A stretch of 64,000 bases of DNA from Polyangium mundeleinium (GTDB lineage: Bacteria; Myxococcota_A; Polyangia; Polyangiales; Polyangiaceae). Both the position numbers and the translations under genes were made by a program. How positions within the stretch are numbered: position 1 is the stretch's first letter; the number at the start of each line of letters is the position of its first letter. This document shows positions 52,379 through 62,152 of this stretch, in pieces. The notes under the pieces are model-generated. The model was not told the DNA's origin and ran no database searches. It saw only the letters and a program-made list of their open reading frames with translations. Where the stretch lies: contig NZ_JAQNDO010000001.1 of NCBI RefSeq assembly GCF_028369105.1, positions 1,364,001 to 1,428,000 on the forward strand. Direction: 5' to 3'.

Positions 52379-54310
52379 GTGACTACTGTGGCGAAGAACA
52401 CGGATACCCAGGCCAAGCTACGTCGAGGCGCCGCCGTCTATCCGCAACCAGTGGCGATGGCGGTCGGACGCCTCGCTCGTGCCCGCAACGACGCGGAATG
52501 TGCAGATGGCTGTCTGAAGGCGGCCGAAGTACTGGCTCGGTATCTCGCCGGTATTTGCGTGTCGTCCTTCGCTGCCCGCGAGAGCGCTTGCTCGGATGGG
52601 CGCGCGCTTGCGCCACTCGCGGGGGACCTATCTTTTGGGCGCTTCTTGCAGGTTGTGCAGCAGGTCTCCGCGATGGACGTCGAGCATCCATGCCGCTCAC
52701 TTCTCGCGCCCTTTCGTTCAAAGGGTAAGGGGGCCCAACGTACAAGCGGAATCGCTGACGTCGTCCTCGTGAGTCTTCTAAATTTGCGAAATGAGATCGG
52801 GCACGACTTGGTTGGGCTTGGCGCCGCCCGCGCGACCGCCATTGTGCAAGAGCACCGTCCCGTCGAGCGTTTTGTTGAGGCGTTGGACGCTCTGGAGGGG
52901 CTGCTTTCATGTCCGCTGTTCGTGATCGACCAGCAACGACTCGAGCGCCGACGCGTCTGGGCTGTGCGAATGTGGCTCATGGGCGATTCTCCGGATCCGG
53001 ATCCCGAGGAGGTCGAAGTCGAGAATCTAGGCGTCGAGGAGACGAGGGTTCCGTACGTGGCAATTGATGAGCGGCTTCTGCGCTTGGATCCGGTGCTCGC
53101 CTGGGCCGTGGTTCCAGCGCGACAGCGGTACAGTATACTCGTGGTCGACGGGGTGACAGAGAAAGGCCTCCGGTATCAGACATTGGATCCGGTGGAGGTC
53201 GAACGAAACGGGGCATCCGCATCGAGTCTGGCGGAGCTCGTGGCCGGCCAGCTTAGGCCCGCCGAGCGAGTATTGCTCACCCAAGGTCGGAAGCTTTCTA
53301 GTGCTTGGCGAGAACGCAAGGGGCGTCTCGAGGACGCGCTTCAACGGATTGATGGCACGCTGCCCTGGGAGGACTTCGACGCGACGACGCTACAGTGGTA
53401 CGCGTCGCGCCTCCCCTCCAACGGTTCGGGAAACATGCAGGCACACATCACTGAGCTTCTCTTTGACGGGCGCCGAAGCTTCTCGGTAGAGGAGATCCGG
53501 CAGATCCAAATACTCTTTGGGACCGAGGGGGTTGTCCGCCGCCTCATCGGGCGTGGGGTACTGGACCTTCGCGTGCCTGGAGAAGGCGACCAGCGTTGGG
53601 CCGAGCGCGTAGAGACCTCTTCGAATATCTTGGCGAGCCTTCGAGTCGCGGTGGATTTTCTTATACGGCATCTTCACATCGAGGGCTCGTCCGTCGACAA
53701 GCTTTCTGAGACAACGGGGTCCGCCGACTACCTGGCGATGCGCGAGGCCCTGGTAAATCTATTCATCCATCAGGACTATGGAGACGCACGCGCGGCGGCC
53801 CAAGTTGAGATTGGGCGCCAGCGCGCGACGTTCTTTAACATGGGGCACTCGTTGCTCGCTGCAGAGCAACTCGTCGAGGGTGGCAAAAGTCAGGCTCGCA
53901 ACCCCCTGATCGCAAGGGCGTTGAGACTCATCGGTTTTGCTGAGCTCGCAGGTTCAGGAATCAGTGCGCTTCAGCGAGCTTGGCGCCAATCCAATCGCCG
54001 GCCGCCACGGTTTGAGACCAGTCGGGAAAATAATGCCTTTACCGTGCAACTGGATTGGCGCGAGTTGGTGAATGCATACGATGAATTTTGGAAAAGCCGC
54101 ATCGGCGCACGGCTTACGCCGGATCAAGCCACAATTCTCAATATGGCCCTTGATCCTGCGGGTATCACTCCCGTAGCGGTGGTGTCTGGTACTGGATTGA
54201 CTCTCAATGATGCCCAGGCGGCAATCCGTGTGCTTGTCGGGCAGGTTCTTCTGACGGAACGCGAGGGCACGTACTTCATCGCCGATCACTTGCGGGAAAT
54301 TGCCACGTGA
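52379..54310 (+). CDS. AlbA/RecG-like ATP-binding protein inserted in the BREX operon
   Basis: 643 residues from GTG 52379, with GGAGAG upstream. The N-terminal ~220 residues are helical with no known domain (ADVVLVSLLNLRNEIGHDLV). The middle is beta-rich. At ~454-530 comes a GHKL/HATPase_c_4-type signature: MREALVNLFIHQDYGD, FNMGHSLLAAEQLVEGGKSQ, RNPLIARALRLIGFAELAGSG. The end is a winged helix (PVAVVSGTGLTLNDAQAAIR). AlbA_2/'RecG-like' regulators share the C-terminal part. The gene is not part of the canonical type 3 set and has its own 75-base leader, so it is an addition, perhaps a regulator or second effector. Confidence 0.8.
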   Translation: MTTVAKNTDTQAKLRRGAAVYPQPVAMAVGRLARARNDAECADGCLKAAEVLARYLAGICVSSFAARESACSDGRALAPLAGDLSFGRFLQVVQQVSAMDVEHPCRSLLAPFRSKGKGAQRTSGIADVVLVSLLNLRNEIGHDLVGLGAARATAIVQEHRPVERFVEALDALEGLLSCPLFVIDQQRLERRRVWAVRMWLMGDSPDPDPEEVEVENLGVEETRVPYVAIDERLLRLDPVLAWAVVPARQRYSILVVDGVTEKGLRYQTLDPVEVERNGASASSLAELVAGQLRPAERVLLTQGRKLSSAWRERKGRLEDALQRIDGTLPWEDFDATTLQWYASRLPSNGSGNMQAHITELLFDGRRSFSVEEIRQIQILFGTEGVVRRLIGRGVLDLRVPGEGDQRWAERVETSSNILASLRVAVDFLIRHLHIEGSSVDKLSETTGSADYLAMREALVNLFIHQDYGDARAAAQVEIGRQRATFFNMGHSLLAAEQLVEGGKSQARNPLIARALRLIGFAELAGSGISALQRAWRQSNRRPPRFETSRENNAFTVQLDWRELVNAYDEFWKSRIGARLTPDQATILNMALDPAGITPVAVVSGTGLTLNDAQAAIRVLVGQVLLTEREGTYFIADHLREIAT

Positions 54311-54447
54311 AGTCTACGCAGGGAAGCGCTGAAGAGCGCACAAGTATAGCAGTTGCGACACTGCCGTGGATCGTTGTGCGAGAGACACATGGGCTCCTCT
54401 GGTACTACGATGTCGCGCGCATGTGTCTCGGAGGGGCGTAAGGCGGC

Positions 54448-57258
54448 ATGCACGTTGGCGAGTGGTGGCACAGCCTCGACTACGACGAGCCTTGCCGTAT
54501 CGTCGGCATCGAGGTGCTGTGGAACCACACAACATGCGTGGTCTGGCTCCCGCGCCGTGCCAATACGCTCCGCACCCTTCAGAGCCGACTAGCGCCGCTC
54601 CGAACTACTGAAGCCAACCTGCTCGATCTCCTTAGCTTCATCAGCGCCGCGGCGCGCATTGCCGACGCCCTTGAACGTGACGCTCTGATCGCGCCGCTCG
54701 AGGGCAACGTCATCCCATTGCCTCACCAGCTCCACGCCCTCCAGCGCGCCTTGTCCGGTGATCGCGTCCGGTACCTGCTCGCAGACGAAGTCGGTCTCGG
54801 CAAGACGATCGAAGCTGGCCTCATCCTCCGCGAGCTGAAGATCCGCGGCCTGGTTCGGCGGGTGCTCGTGGTCGCGCCCGCCGGTCTAGTCAGTCAGTGG
54901 GTCAGCGAGATGAAGACGCATTTCAACGAAGACTTCCGACTCATGCTACCGGTCAATCTCGCGATGATCCGCCAGGTCGCGGGACTTGATGAAGTCGAGA
55001 ACCCCTGGCGCACCTACGACCAAGTCGTCTGCCCCCTGGATTCCGTGAAGCCTCTCGAGGCCCGTCGTGGCTGGAGCGGTCAGCAGCTCGCCCGCCACAA
55101 TCGCGAGCGCTTCGAGGACCTGGTCTCCGCGAGCTGGGACCTCATCATCGTCGACGAAGCCCACCGGCTCAGTGGGAGCACCGAACAGGTCGCTCGCTTC
55201 AAGCTCGGAGAAGCGCTCGCTGAAGCGGCGCCGTACCTGCTGCTGCTCTCGGCCACGCCGCACCAGGGCAAGTCGGACGCCTTCCGGCGGCTCATTGGCT
55301 TCCTTGACCCCGATGCGCTCCCGGTCGGCGGCGCCGTGTCGCGAGAGAACGTAGCCCCTTACGTCATCCGTACCGAGAAGCGCCGCGCGATCGATGCGCA
55401 GGGAGCGCCCTTGTTCAAGCCGCGACACACGCAGCTCGTGCCCATCGCCTGGGGGCCGTCGCATGCGGAGCAGCAAGCGCTCTACGAGGCGGTGACTGAG
55501 TATGTGCAGGATGGATACAACAGGGCGCTACGCGAGAAGCACAACGCCGTTGGGTTCCTAATGATTTTGATGCAGCGGCTGATCACGTCGAGCACGGAGG
55601 CGATCCGCACGGCGCTAGAACGACGCCTACAGGTGCTCGAGCTTCCCGCCGGGCAGCTCTCGCTATTCCCGGAAGACATCGCTGACGACTGGTCCGCTCT
55701 GGATGGGCAAGAGCAGTTCGACACGGTTTTGAAGGCTCGCCTTAAGGGACTCAAGAACGAGCGCCAAGAGGTGGAGCTGTTACTCTCGGTGGCACGGCGC
55801 TGCGAGGCGCGGGGACCCGATGTAAAGGCGCTCGCGCTCCTTGATTGCGTGCAACGACTGCAGCGGGAGGACAACGATCCTTCGTTGAAGGTCCTGGTCT
55901 TCACCGAGTTCGTTCCCACTCAAACGATGCTTGCCGACTTCCTGCGCCAGCGCGGCTTCAGCGTCGTGTGCCTGAATGGCTCGATGTGCCTCGATGAGCG
56001 GCGTGAGGTGCAGCGACGGTTCGCCGCGGATGCGCAGGTGCTGGTCTCCACGGATGCGGGCGGCGAGGGCCTGAACTTGCAGTTCTGCCACGTGGTCGTG
56101 AACTACGATCTGCCCTGGAATCCGATGAAGCTCGAGCAGCGCATCGGGCGCGTCGACCGCATCGGACAGAAGCACATCGTCCGGGCCCTCAACTTCGCGC
56201 TGGAGGACACGGTCGAGCTCCGCGTGCGCGCGGTCCTTGAAGAGAAGCTGAAGCTCATCCTCGAGGAATTCGGGGTCGACAAGCTTGGCGACGTGCTCGA
56301 TTCCGAGGAAGGCGGCGCTCCCTTCGAAGATCTTTTCGTGCAAGTCGTCCTCTCGCCCCAGGATGCTGAGCGGCGGGCCGCTGCGTTGGTCGAGGACATT
56401 CGGCGAAAGGCCGAGGCCGGCCGGGAGGGGACCAAGCTACTGAACCCAACGCCGCAGCTCGATCCCGGCGCCGCGCAGAAGATCGCGAGTCATCAGATGT
56501 CGTTCTGGACCGAGCGCCTGACTCTCGCCCATCTCCGAAGTCAGGCGGGTGCTGCCGTTGAACGAGCCGAGGTGGGCTACAACCTTCGCTGGCCGGACGG
56601 GCACGAGGTCAAGAGCGCGGTTTTCACCCGCAGGAATGCTGAGCCGCCCGGAGCCGTTCATCTATCGCTCGAAGACGAGCACATCCGGGCGCTGACGACG
56701 CAGCTTCCAGTGTTCGCGCCCGGGCAACCCATCCCGACAATGCTCGTTCCCGGCGTCTCGGACAAAGTGTCTGGCGTCTGGTCCTTGTGGCGGATCAGTC
56801 TTCAGACCAGCGACGGCCGAGAGCAGCGGTGTATGGCGCTCTTCGTGAGCGACGACGGTCGTGTTCTCGGCCCCACCGCGCGTACCATCTGGGACCGCCT
56901 CATCGCTCTCCCCGACGATCTGCGCCTGAACGCGACTGTCCTCGTGAAGGAGGCCGCCGTTTCGACGTTCGAGATGTCACGGTTTGCGGCGGAGGCGCAT
57001 GGCGGAACCGTTTTCGACGAACTGGCGGGAGCCCACCGCGAAAGCATCCGACGTGAGCGCAAGAAGGGTAGCCATGCATTCACGTCGCGGAAGCGGGTTA
57101 TCGAGCGCATGGGTTTGCCACATGTTAGGGCGCGCAGGCTGGCGCAGCTCGTGGAGGAGGAGCGCGCCTGGTCCGCGGGACTGGCAGCGCGTGAGGCTGC
57201 GCTACCCGAACTCACAGCGATCGTGCTCATGCGCGTCGCTCGTCAGGATCAACCATGA
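54448..57258 (+). CDS. brxHII: BREX-3 SNF2-type helicase BrxHII
   Basis: 936 residues from ATG 54448 (MHVGEWWHSLDYDEPC). DEAD/SNF2 motifs in order are LADEVGLGKTIEAG (motif I, ~112), VVAPAGLVSQW (Ia), VDEAHRL (II, ~235), LLLSATPHQGK (III), then the C-terminal RecA lobe with LVSTDAGGEGLNLQFC (V) and RIGRVDRIGQ (VI). It matches the type 3 BREX helicase BrxHII. The stop overlaps pglZ (ATGA). Confidence 0.92.
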   Translation: MHVGEWWHSLDYDEPCRIVGIEVLWNHTTCVVWLPRRANTLRTLQSRLAPLRTTEANLLDLLSFISAAARIADALERDALIAPLEGNVIPLPHQLHALQRALSGDRVRYLLADEVGLGKTIEAGLILRELKIRGLVRRVLVVAPAGLVSQWVSEMKTHFNEDFRLMLPVNLAMIRQVAGLDEVENPWRTYDQVVCPLDSVKPLEARRGWSGQQLARHNRERFEDLVSASWDLIIVDEAHRLSGSTEQVARFKLGEALAEAAPYLLLLSATPHQGKSDAFRRLIGFLDPDALPVGGAVSRENVAPYVIRTEKRRAIDAQGAPLFKPRHTQLVPIAWGPSHAEQQALYEAVTEYVQDGYNRALREKHNAVGFLMILMQRLITSSTEAIRTALERRLQVLELPAGQLSLFPEDIADDWSALDGQEQFDTVLKARLKGLKNERQEVELLLSVARRCEARGPDVKALALLDCVQRLQREDNDPSLKVLVFTEFVPTQTMLADFLRQRGFSVVCLNGSMCLDERREVQRRFAADAQVLVSTDAGGEGLNLQFCHVVVNYDLPWNPMKLEQRIGRVDRIGQKHIVRALNFALEDTVELRVRAVLEEKLKLILEEFGVDKLGDVLDSEEGGAPFEDLFVQVVLSPQDAERRAAALVEDIRRKAEAGREGTKLLNPTPQLDPGAAQKIASHQMSFWTERLTLAHLRSQAGAAVERAEVGYNLRWPDGHEVKSAVFTRRNAEPPGAVHLSLEDEHIRALTTQLPVFAPGQPIPTMLVPGVSDKVSGVWSLWRISLQTSDGREQRCMALFVSDDGRVLGPTARTIWDRLIALPDDLRLNATVLVKEAAVSTFEMSRFAAEAHGGTVFDELAGAHRESIRRERKKGSHAFTSRKRVIERMGLPHVRARRLAQLVEEERAWSAGLAAREAALPELTAIVLMRVARQDQP

Positions 57259-59282
57259 CGAGCTGGCGGGACCCGATCCTCTCGCACTTCACGCCGGAGA
57301 TAGCGGCCGTATCAAGACTTACGATCGTTGCCGATCCAGACCAACTTCTCATGGAGCGGGGCATCGTCGACGGCGTTCGCGAGCGTGGCTTCGAGATCCT
57401 GGCCTTCGATGATCATGCGGTATTCCGCTACGCCTACGAACAGCGCTTCCGGCGCGTCTGGGATCGCGGAAAGCCGACCAAGCTCGTGGTCGTGCTGCGA
57501 GCCCCACGCGCCGAGCTCGATTGGTTACCCTATGATCTGCTCCAGGAAGCCAAGCGCGAGTCGCGGATTCTCTCGTTCAGCGTAGCCGAACTCTTTCCGA
57601 ACTTGCAGCCTCATGTGATCGCCGATCTCGATCGCAATGAACTAGAAGCCGTTCATGCAGCCCAAGCGTTGCACCAGCCAGGGCCACTCGGCGTCAATGC
57701 CACGCGGGAGTTTCTTCTCCGTCATGTGTTTGAGGTCGTCCCAGAGCTCATCCGGGCGCCGTCGGACCTGCTTCGTGTTCTCTTGAGGCGCCACCACAGT
57801 GGACGCGTGTTTCCCGCGTCACTAGACGAGCACCTGATTCGACAGCTGAAGAACAGCCGTCGATGGGACGCTTGGCCGCTAGACCAGATTGTTCCCAATC
57901 GTGCGGGCTTTCTCGGCTTTCTCCAGGAGCGCTGGCCGATCTTCGTGAAGCAGAACCGCTTCCCGCAGCCGGACACGTTGGCCGAGCCTCCCGCTTCGGA
58001 CCCCTGTGGGCTACGCTACCCGGGGCCGACCGACCTTCCCTTCGACCATGACGATGTTCGTGTCTACATGGACAACCTCTTCGTAGAGGGCCTTCTCACC
58101 CCGACGAAGGCGGTCTCCAAAGCGAGCGTTAGGGGGACCTGGTTGGCCGTGGGCGTGAGCGGCGACGAGGCCGCACGCGGCCGTAAGCTGCTCGACCTTC
58201 TAGAAGACAAGTTTCCTGGTGCCGACTCGGATCACCATCAATGGCTCCAGGCGGCACAACGCTGGGGAGAGGCGCTGGCGGTGCGATGGGCGCTCAAGCC
58301 TACGCTTGCCGAGCCCGAGCACCTACGTTTCGAGACTATGCACGAGCGCATCGAAGCCGCGTTCCAGGGGTGGCTTCAGTCGCACTATGCGTCGCTGTCT
58401 AGTCTAGCGCCGTGGCCCCGGCCGGTGATGGTGCACCACGTGCTGCGGTTCCTCGCGCACTCAGTGACGGGCACCTCTCCAGCCAAGCGGGCACTGATCG
58501 TCGTCGATGGCCTTTCGCTAGACCAGTGGGCCGTAATCCGTCCGGAACTCCCCGTGGGCACGTGGTTGATGGACGAGAACGCTCTCTTCGCGTGGGTGCC
58601 AACGCTCACGTCAGTCTCGCGCCAGTCGATCTTTGCTGCCGATCCACCTTTCTTCTTCGCTTCCAGCATTGGAACGACGAGCAAGGAGGAGCAGCACTGG
58701 TCACGGTTCTGGGAGGACCACGGGCTTCGAAAGAACGAGATCGCGTATTTGTGCCAGAAAGATCAGGAGCACGACGACCTCTTGCTGGAACGCGTCCGCG
58801 AGCACGCAGAACAACCGAAATGCAAAGCCTTGGCGATCGTTGTGGGCACTGTCGACCAGATGCTACACGGCGTGGTGACCGGCACGGACGGGCTGCACGC
58901 GAGCGTGCGCCACTGGGCCCAGCGGGGGTGGCTCGCGAAGCTCCTCGGGATGCTGCTCGACGCAGGCTTCGAGGTCTCGCTCACTGCCGACCACGGGAAC
59001 ATCGAGGGCCAAGGCATTGGCAAGCCGAATGTCGGTGAAACGGTGGAGCAACGTGGTGAGCGCGTTCACGTGTTCCGGGATGATCGCACGCGCGACAACG
59101 TCGCGGGACAGTATCCAGGAACTATCGTGTGGCCAACGATCGGTCTGCCAGACGAGTATCTGTCCTTGATCGCTCCTGCCCGTCGAGCGTTCATCAACTC
59201 GGGGAAACGAGCGGTCGTCCACGGCGGCGTATGCGTGGAAGAGGTCATCGTCCCGTTCGTTCGAATTACGAGGACGCCATGA
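57255..59282 (+). CDS. pglZ: BREX-3 PglZ alkaline-phosphatase-superfamily protein
   Basis: 675 residues from ATG 57255. The PglZ core has IVVDGLSLDQWAVI (~414, metal/nucleophile region) and SLTADHGNIEGQG (~575, second metal site). The N-terminal ~380 residues are BREX-specific. PglZ proteins act with BrxC and the methylase. ATGA overlaps on both sides show tight coupling. Confidence 0.92.
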   Translation: MTSWRDPILSHFTPEIAAVSRLTIVADPDQLLMERGIVDGVRERGFEILAFDDHAVFRYAYEQRFRRVWDRGKPTKLVVVLRAPRAELDWLPYDLLQEAKRESRILSFSVAELFPNLQPHVIADLDRNELEAVHAAQALHQPGPLGVNATREFLLRHVFEVVPELIRAPSDLLRVLLRRHHSGRVFPASLDEHLIRQLKNSRRWDAWPLDQIVPNRAGFLGFLQERWPIFVKQNRFPQPDTLAEPPASDPCGLRYPGPTDLPFDHDDVRVYMDNLFVEGLLTPTKAVSKASVRGTWLAVGVSGDEAARGRKLLDLLEDKFPGADSDHHQWLQAAQRWGEALAVRWALKPTLAEPEHLRFETMHERIEAAFQGWLQSHYASLSSLAPWPRPVMVHHVLRFLAHSVTGTSPAKRALIVVDGLSLDQWAVIRPELPVGTWLMDENALFAWVPTLTSVSRQSIFAADPPFFFASSIGTTSKEEQHWSRFWEDHGLRKNEIAYLCQKDQEHDDLLLERVREHAEQPKCKALAIVVGTVDQMLHGVVTGTDGLHASVRHWAQRGWLAKLLGMLLDAGFEVSLTADHGNIEGQGIGKPNVGETVEQRGERVHVFRDDRTRDNVAGQYPGTIVWPTIGLPDEYLSLIAPARRAFINSGKRAVVHGGVCVEEVIVPFVRITRTP

Positions 59283-60085
59283 CCCAGGGAGAGCGACGAA
59301 CGATCGGGTTTGACCGTCCGGTTCAACTCGAGTGGCTCGATGCCCTGGCCTATCGACTCGCCGCTGGAGCTTCCGCCAAGGAGGCTCGCGAGGTCATCTG
59401 GAACCTGCTCGACGGCGTCGTCGCCGGAGAGACGCTCCAGAGCGCCCGGGGGAAGACTCTCACTGTCGTCTCACGCATTTGGTTGACCGTGCCACCCGGC
59501 GTGAGCCCAATGCGCGACGCCGCGTTGTTGCTGATCCGTCATGCCTCTGTGGAGGAGCGCCAGGCTATCCACTGGGCGCTGATGTCGGCAGCGTACACAT
59601 TCTTCGTTGACCTCGCATCGAGCATCGGCAAACTTATCGCGCTAAACGGTGAAATCTCGCTGTCGCAATTGACGCGGCGGCTGGTCGAGGTCTGGGGCGA
59701 TCGCTCGACCTTGCGACCCGCCGCGCAGCGCGTTGTGCGGTCGATGATCCGGTGGGGCGTGCTGCGGGAAGGCGAGCGACCGGGCCAATACCTTCCGCCT
59801 ACCAAGCGCATCGTCGTGTCGGCGGAGGTCTCTGAGCTTCTGCTCGAAGGGCTCCTCCTTGCCGCGGGAAGAGGAGGCATGCCGCTCAGCCAACTTCTCA
59901 TGCATCCGGCCGCGTTCCCATTCGAGCTTCGATTTGATCCAACCCGCCTGCGGAAGAGCGCGCGGCTGCGGCTTCACCGGCAGGGGGACCAAGCAGATTA
60001 TGTCGAGCGCGAGGAGACGCGACCGGCGTCATCCGCCAGGGCAATACCGAAAGAGCGACCAAGGGCAGCGAGGCGAGGGGGCTAG
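59279..60085 (+). CDS. brxA: BREX-3 BrxA-like protein (DUF1819-like)
   Basis: 268 residues from ATG 59279 (ATGA overlap with pglZ). GETLQSARGKTLTVVSRIWL, LLLIRHASVEERQAIHWALM, RSTLRPAAQRVVRSMIRWGV fit the BrxA/DUF1819 winged-helix fold that closes or opens BREX operons. The last ~40 residues are basic. Family assignment is by pattern and position; the symbol should be taken as likely. Confidence 0.75.
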   Translation: MTQGERRTIGFDRPVQLEWLDALAYRLAAGASAKEAREVIWNLLDGVVAGETLQSARGKTLTVVSRIWLTVPPGVSPMRDAALLLIRHASVEERQAIHWALMSAAYTFFVDLASSIGKLIALNGEISLSQLTRRLVEVWGDRSTLRPAAQRVVRSMIRWGVLREGERPGQYLPPTKRIVVSAEVSELLLEGLLLAAGRGGMPLSQLLMHPAAFPFELRFDPTRLRKSARLRLHRQGDQADYVEREETRPASSARAIPKERPRAARRGG

Positions 60086-60163
60086 CATCGAAGCGAGTCA
60101 TGGGGCCTCGAGAGCGTACGGAGGTGTTGCGGGCGCGAGACGTGGGGGCGTTGGAGGGCGTAT

Positions 60164-60178
60164 CCTGAGGCGCTCAGG
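60164..60178. promoter_or_regulatory. Palindrome CCTGAG-GCG-CTCAGG upstream of the viperin operon
   Basis: A perfect 6-bp inverted repeat with a 3-base centre lies in the 235-base gap between BREX and the DHH gene. It is suited to a dimeric repressor; no regulator gene is adjacent. Confidence 0.35.
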
Positions 60179-60320
60179 GGGCGGGCGGTTGCGTATTTTC
60201 ACGAGCGGCGCGAAGAGGGCGCGCTCCGTGTTCGCGCGGCGGATCCTAGACATGGTCCGGCTTCCTCGCTGTATCGTGAGATGTCATACGTATCAAGAAC
60301 CTGCCAGAGCAACACGGATT

Positions 60321-61211
60321 ATGCTCCCCCACCTCACCGTCCCCCGCACCACCCCCGACCTCGACGGCCTCGCCTGTGCCATCGCGTACGCCGAGCTCCT
60401 CCTTGCCGAGTCGATCCCCGCACGCCCTTGGATCGCCGGCTCTCCCGACCCCGAAGCCCGCTTCGTCGTCGACCAGCTGGGCATCCCCCTCGACCACACG
60501 CCGCCGCCAAACGACTGCGCCTTCATCCTCGTCGACGCCAGCGACCTCCGCGGCATGCCCCCGTCGCTCGACCCTCTCCGCGTCGTCGAGGTCATCGACC
60601 ACCGCCTGCACCACCGCGCCGCCGAGCTCTTCCCGAACGCCGCCCTCTGCATCGAGCCCGTCGGCGCGGCAGCGACCCTCATCGCCGAGCGTTACCCCTC
60701 GCTCGGCATCCCCCCGTCGCCCCTCGCCGCGCAGCTCCTCCAGGCCGCGATCATGTCCAACACCCAGGCCCTACGCGGCACGATCACCACCGAGCGCGAC
60801 CGCGCGGCGTACCGCACCCTCGCGGCGCTCTTCCCGCTCGACGACGCGTTCATCGCAGCCCAGTTCGACGCTCGCCGGCGCGCCATCCTGCTCGACCTGC
60901 GCGCCGCCATCGCGCTCGAGCGCAAGGACTTCGATCACGCGGATGGCGCCTACATCCTGTCGCAGCTCGAGTTCCCGGGCGCGCGGCATCACGTCGACGA
61001 CTGCTTGCCCCACGTCGAGCAGCTCGGCTCGCGAGCCATGCTGAACCTCGTCGACGTGGAGGACGCGGTCTCGCTCCTGCTCGTCCCCGATCCGACCTGC
61101 CGCGCGTGGGTCTCCCGTCGCGCGGGCCTTCACTTCGACGGCCCTGTCGCAATCTCGCCTGGTATCCTGCTTCGCAAGCAGATCGTCGCCCGACTGGAGG
61201 GGCGGTCATGA
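60321..61211 (+). CDS. DHH/DHHA2 phosphoesterase (family II pyrophosphatase-like)
   Basis: 296 residues from ATG 60321. The frame is open upstream but non-coding there. Motif 1 is TTPDLDGLACAIAYAELL (Asp13, Asp15), motif 2 EVIDHRLHH (~92), then EPVGAAATLIAERY. The C-terminal PGILLRKQIVARLE is the DHHA2 signature of manganese-dependent inorganic pyrophosphatases and related phosphoesterases. The DHH triad reads DHR, so specificity may differ from true PPases. It is coupled to the viperin gene by ATGA, implying that it acts on the same nucleotide chemistry, for example PPi or a nucleotide product. Confidence 0.82.
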   Translation: MLPHLTVPRTTPDLDGLACAIAYAELLLAESIPARPWIAGSPDPEARFVVDQLGIPLDHTPPPNDCAFILVDASDLRGMPPSLDPLRVVEVIDHRLHHRAAELFPNAALCIEPVGAAATLIAERYPSLGIPPSPLAAQLLQAAIMSNTQALRGTITTERDRAAYRTLAALFPLDDAFIAAQFDARRRAILLDLRAAIALERKDFDHADGAYILSQLEFPGARHHVDDCLPHVEQLGSRAMLNLVDVEDAVSLLLVPDPTCRAWVSRRAGLHFDGPVAISPGILLRKQIVARLEGRS

Positions 61212-62152
61212 CGCGAGCAGAAAATTGGAAGAACGCAGGCCCCGGTGGGCTCCCCGTGCCCTTGAACGTCTCGTGGCACCTCTGGCCCGACTGCGATCTC
61301 GCATGCACCTACTGCTACGCGACGTTCCGCGACATTCCGCGGACGCTCAGCAAGAAAGAAGCGATCCGCGTCCTCGATCTGTTTCGCGAGGCCGGGACGG
61401 AGAAGGTCACGTTCGTCGGCGGCGAGCCGCTGCTCTGTCCGCACATCGAAGAGCTCATCGCGCACGCGAAGAGCATCGGCCTCGTGACCATGCTCGTGAC
61501 GAACGGCACGCGGCTCGCCAAGGAGCAGCTGCTTCACCGGATCGTGCCGCTGCTCGACTGGGTCTCGCTCAGCATCGACGGGAGCACGCCCGAGCTGATG
61601 GCCGAGATGGGCCGAGGAAATGCGGCCTTCTGGAAGCATTGTATCCGCTGCTGGAAGAAGCTCTCCGAGTACCCGCACCTCCGCCTGAAGATCAACACCG
61701 TGGTGACCCGGCAGAACGTGCACGATGACATGCGCGCGCTCATCCGCGAGCTCCGCCCCGCGCGCTGGAAGGTGTTCCAGGTGCTGCCGGTGAAGGGCCA
61801 GAACGACGGCAAGGTCGAGCCTCTGCTCATCAAGCGGGAAGAGTTCGACACCTACGTCGCTCGGCACCGCGAACTCGACGCGGAAGGGCTCGGGCCCGTC
61901 GCCGAGGACAATCGCGCGCTCACGGGCACGTACCTCATGCTGGATGCGCTGGGCAGGCTCTTCAGCAACAAGACGGGCGAGCACGTTTACACGGAGTCGG
62001 TGCTCGACGTGGGTGTCTGGGAGGTCGTGCGGCAGGTGGGCTGGGACGTGGAGGGGTTCCTCGAGCGGGGCGGGATTTACGGCTGGAAACACGACGCCAT
62101 CCGTCCCGCAGCCGAGGCGCTCGTCCCGCTGCGACGCCGCGGACCGGGCTAA
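61208..62152 (+). CDS. Prokaryotic viperin (antiviral radical SAM nucleotide dehydratase)
   Basis: 314 residues from ATG 61208. The radical SAM cluster motif is CDLACTYCY (Cys29, Cys33, Cys36). Viperin-type landmarks follow: EKVTFVGGEPLL, MLVTNGTRL, LSIDGSTPE, KINTVVTRQNVHDDM, the diagnostic RWKVFQVLPVKGQNDGKV and the C-terminal GRLFSNKTGEHVYTESVLDV with FLERGGIYGW. Known pVips convert CTP, UTP or GTP to 3'-deoxy-3',4'-didehydro nucleotides that terminate phage RNA synthesis. Its start overlaps the DHH gene stop; its stop overlaps the convergent dikinase-like gene by 4 bases. Confidence 0.88.
   Translation: MTRAENWKNAGPGGLPVPLNVSWHLWPDCDLACTYCYATFRDIPRTLSKKEAIRVLDLFREAGTEKVTFVGGEPLLCPHIEELIAHAKSIGLVTMLVTNGTRLAKEQLLHRIVPLLDWVSLSIDGSTPELMAEMGRGNAAFWKHCIRCWKKLSEYPHLRLKINTVVTRQNVHDDMRALIRELRPARWKVFQVLPVKGQNDGKVEPLLIKREEFDTYVARHRELDAEGLGPVAEDNRALTGTYLMLDALGRLFSNKTGEHVYTESVLDVGVWEVVRQVGWDVEGFLERGGIYGWKHDAIRPAAEALVPLRRRGPG

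Noticed and set aside
60281-61207. N-terminal extension of the viperin frame (~309 codons upstream of 61208)
   Set aside because: Antisense-like Arg/Pro-rich translation overlapping the DHH gene; radical SAM homology begins just after ATG 61208.
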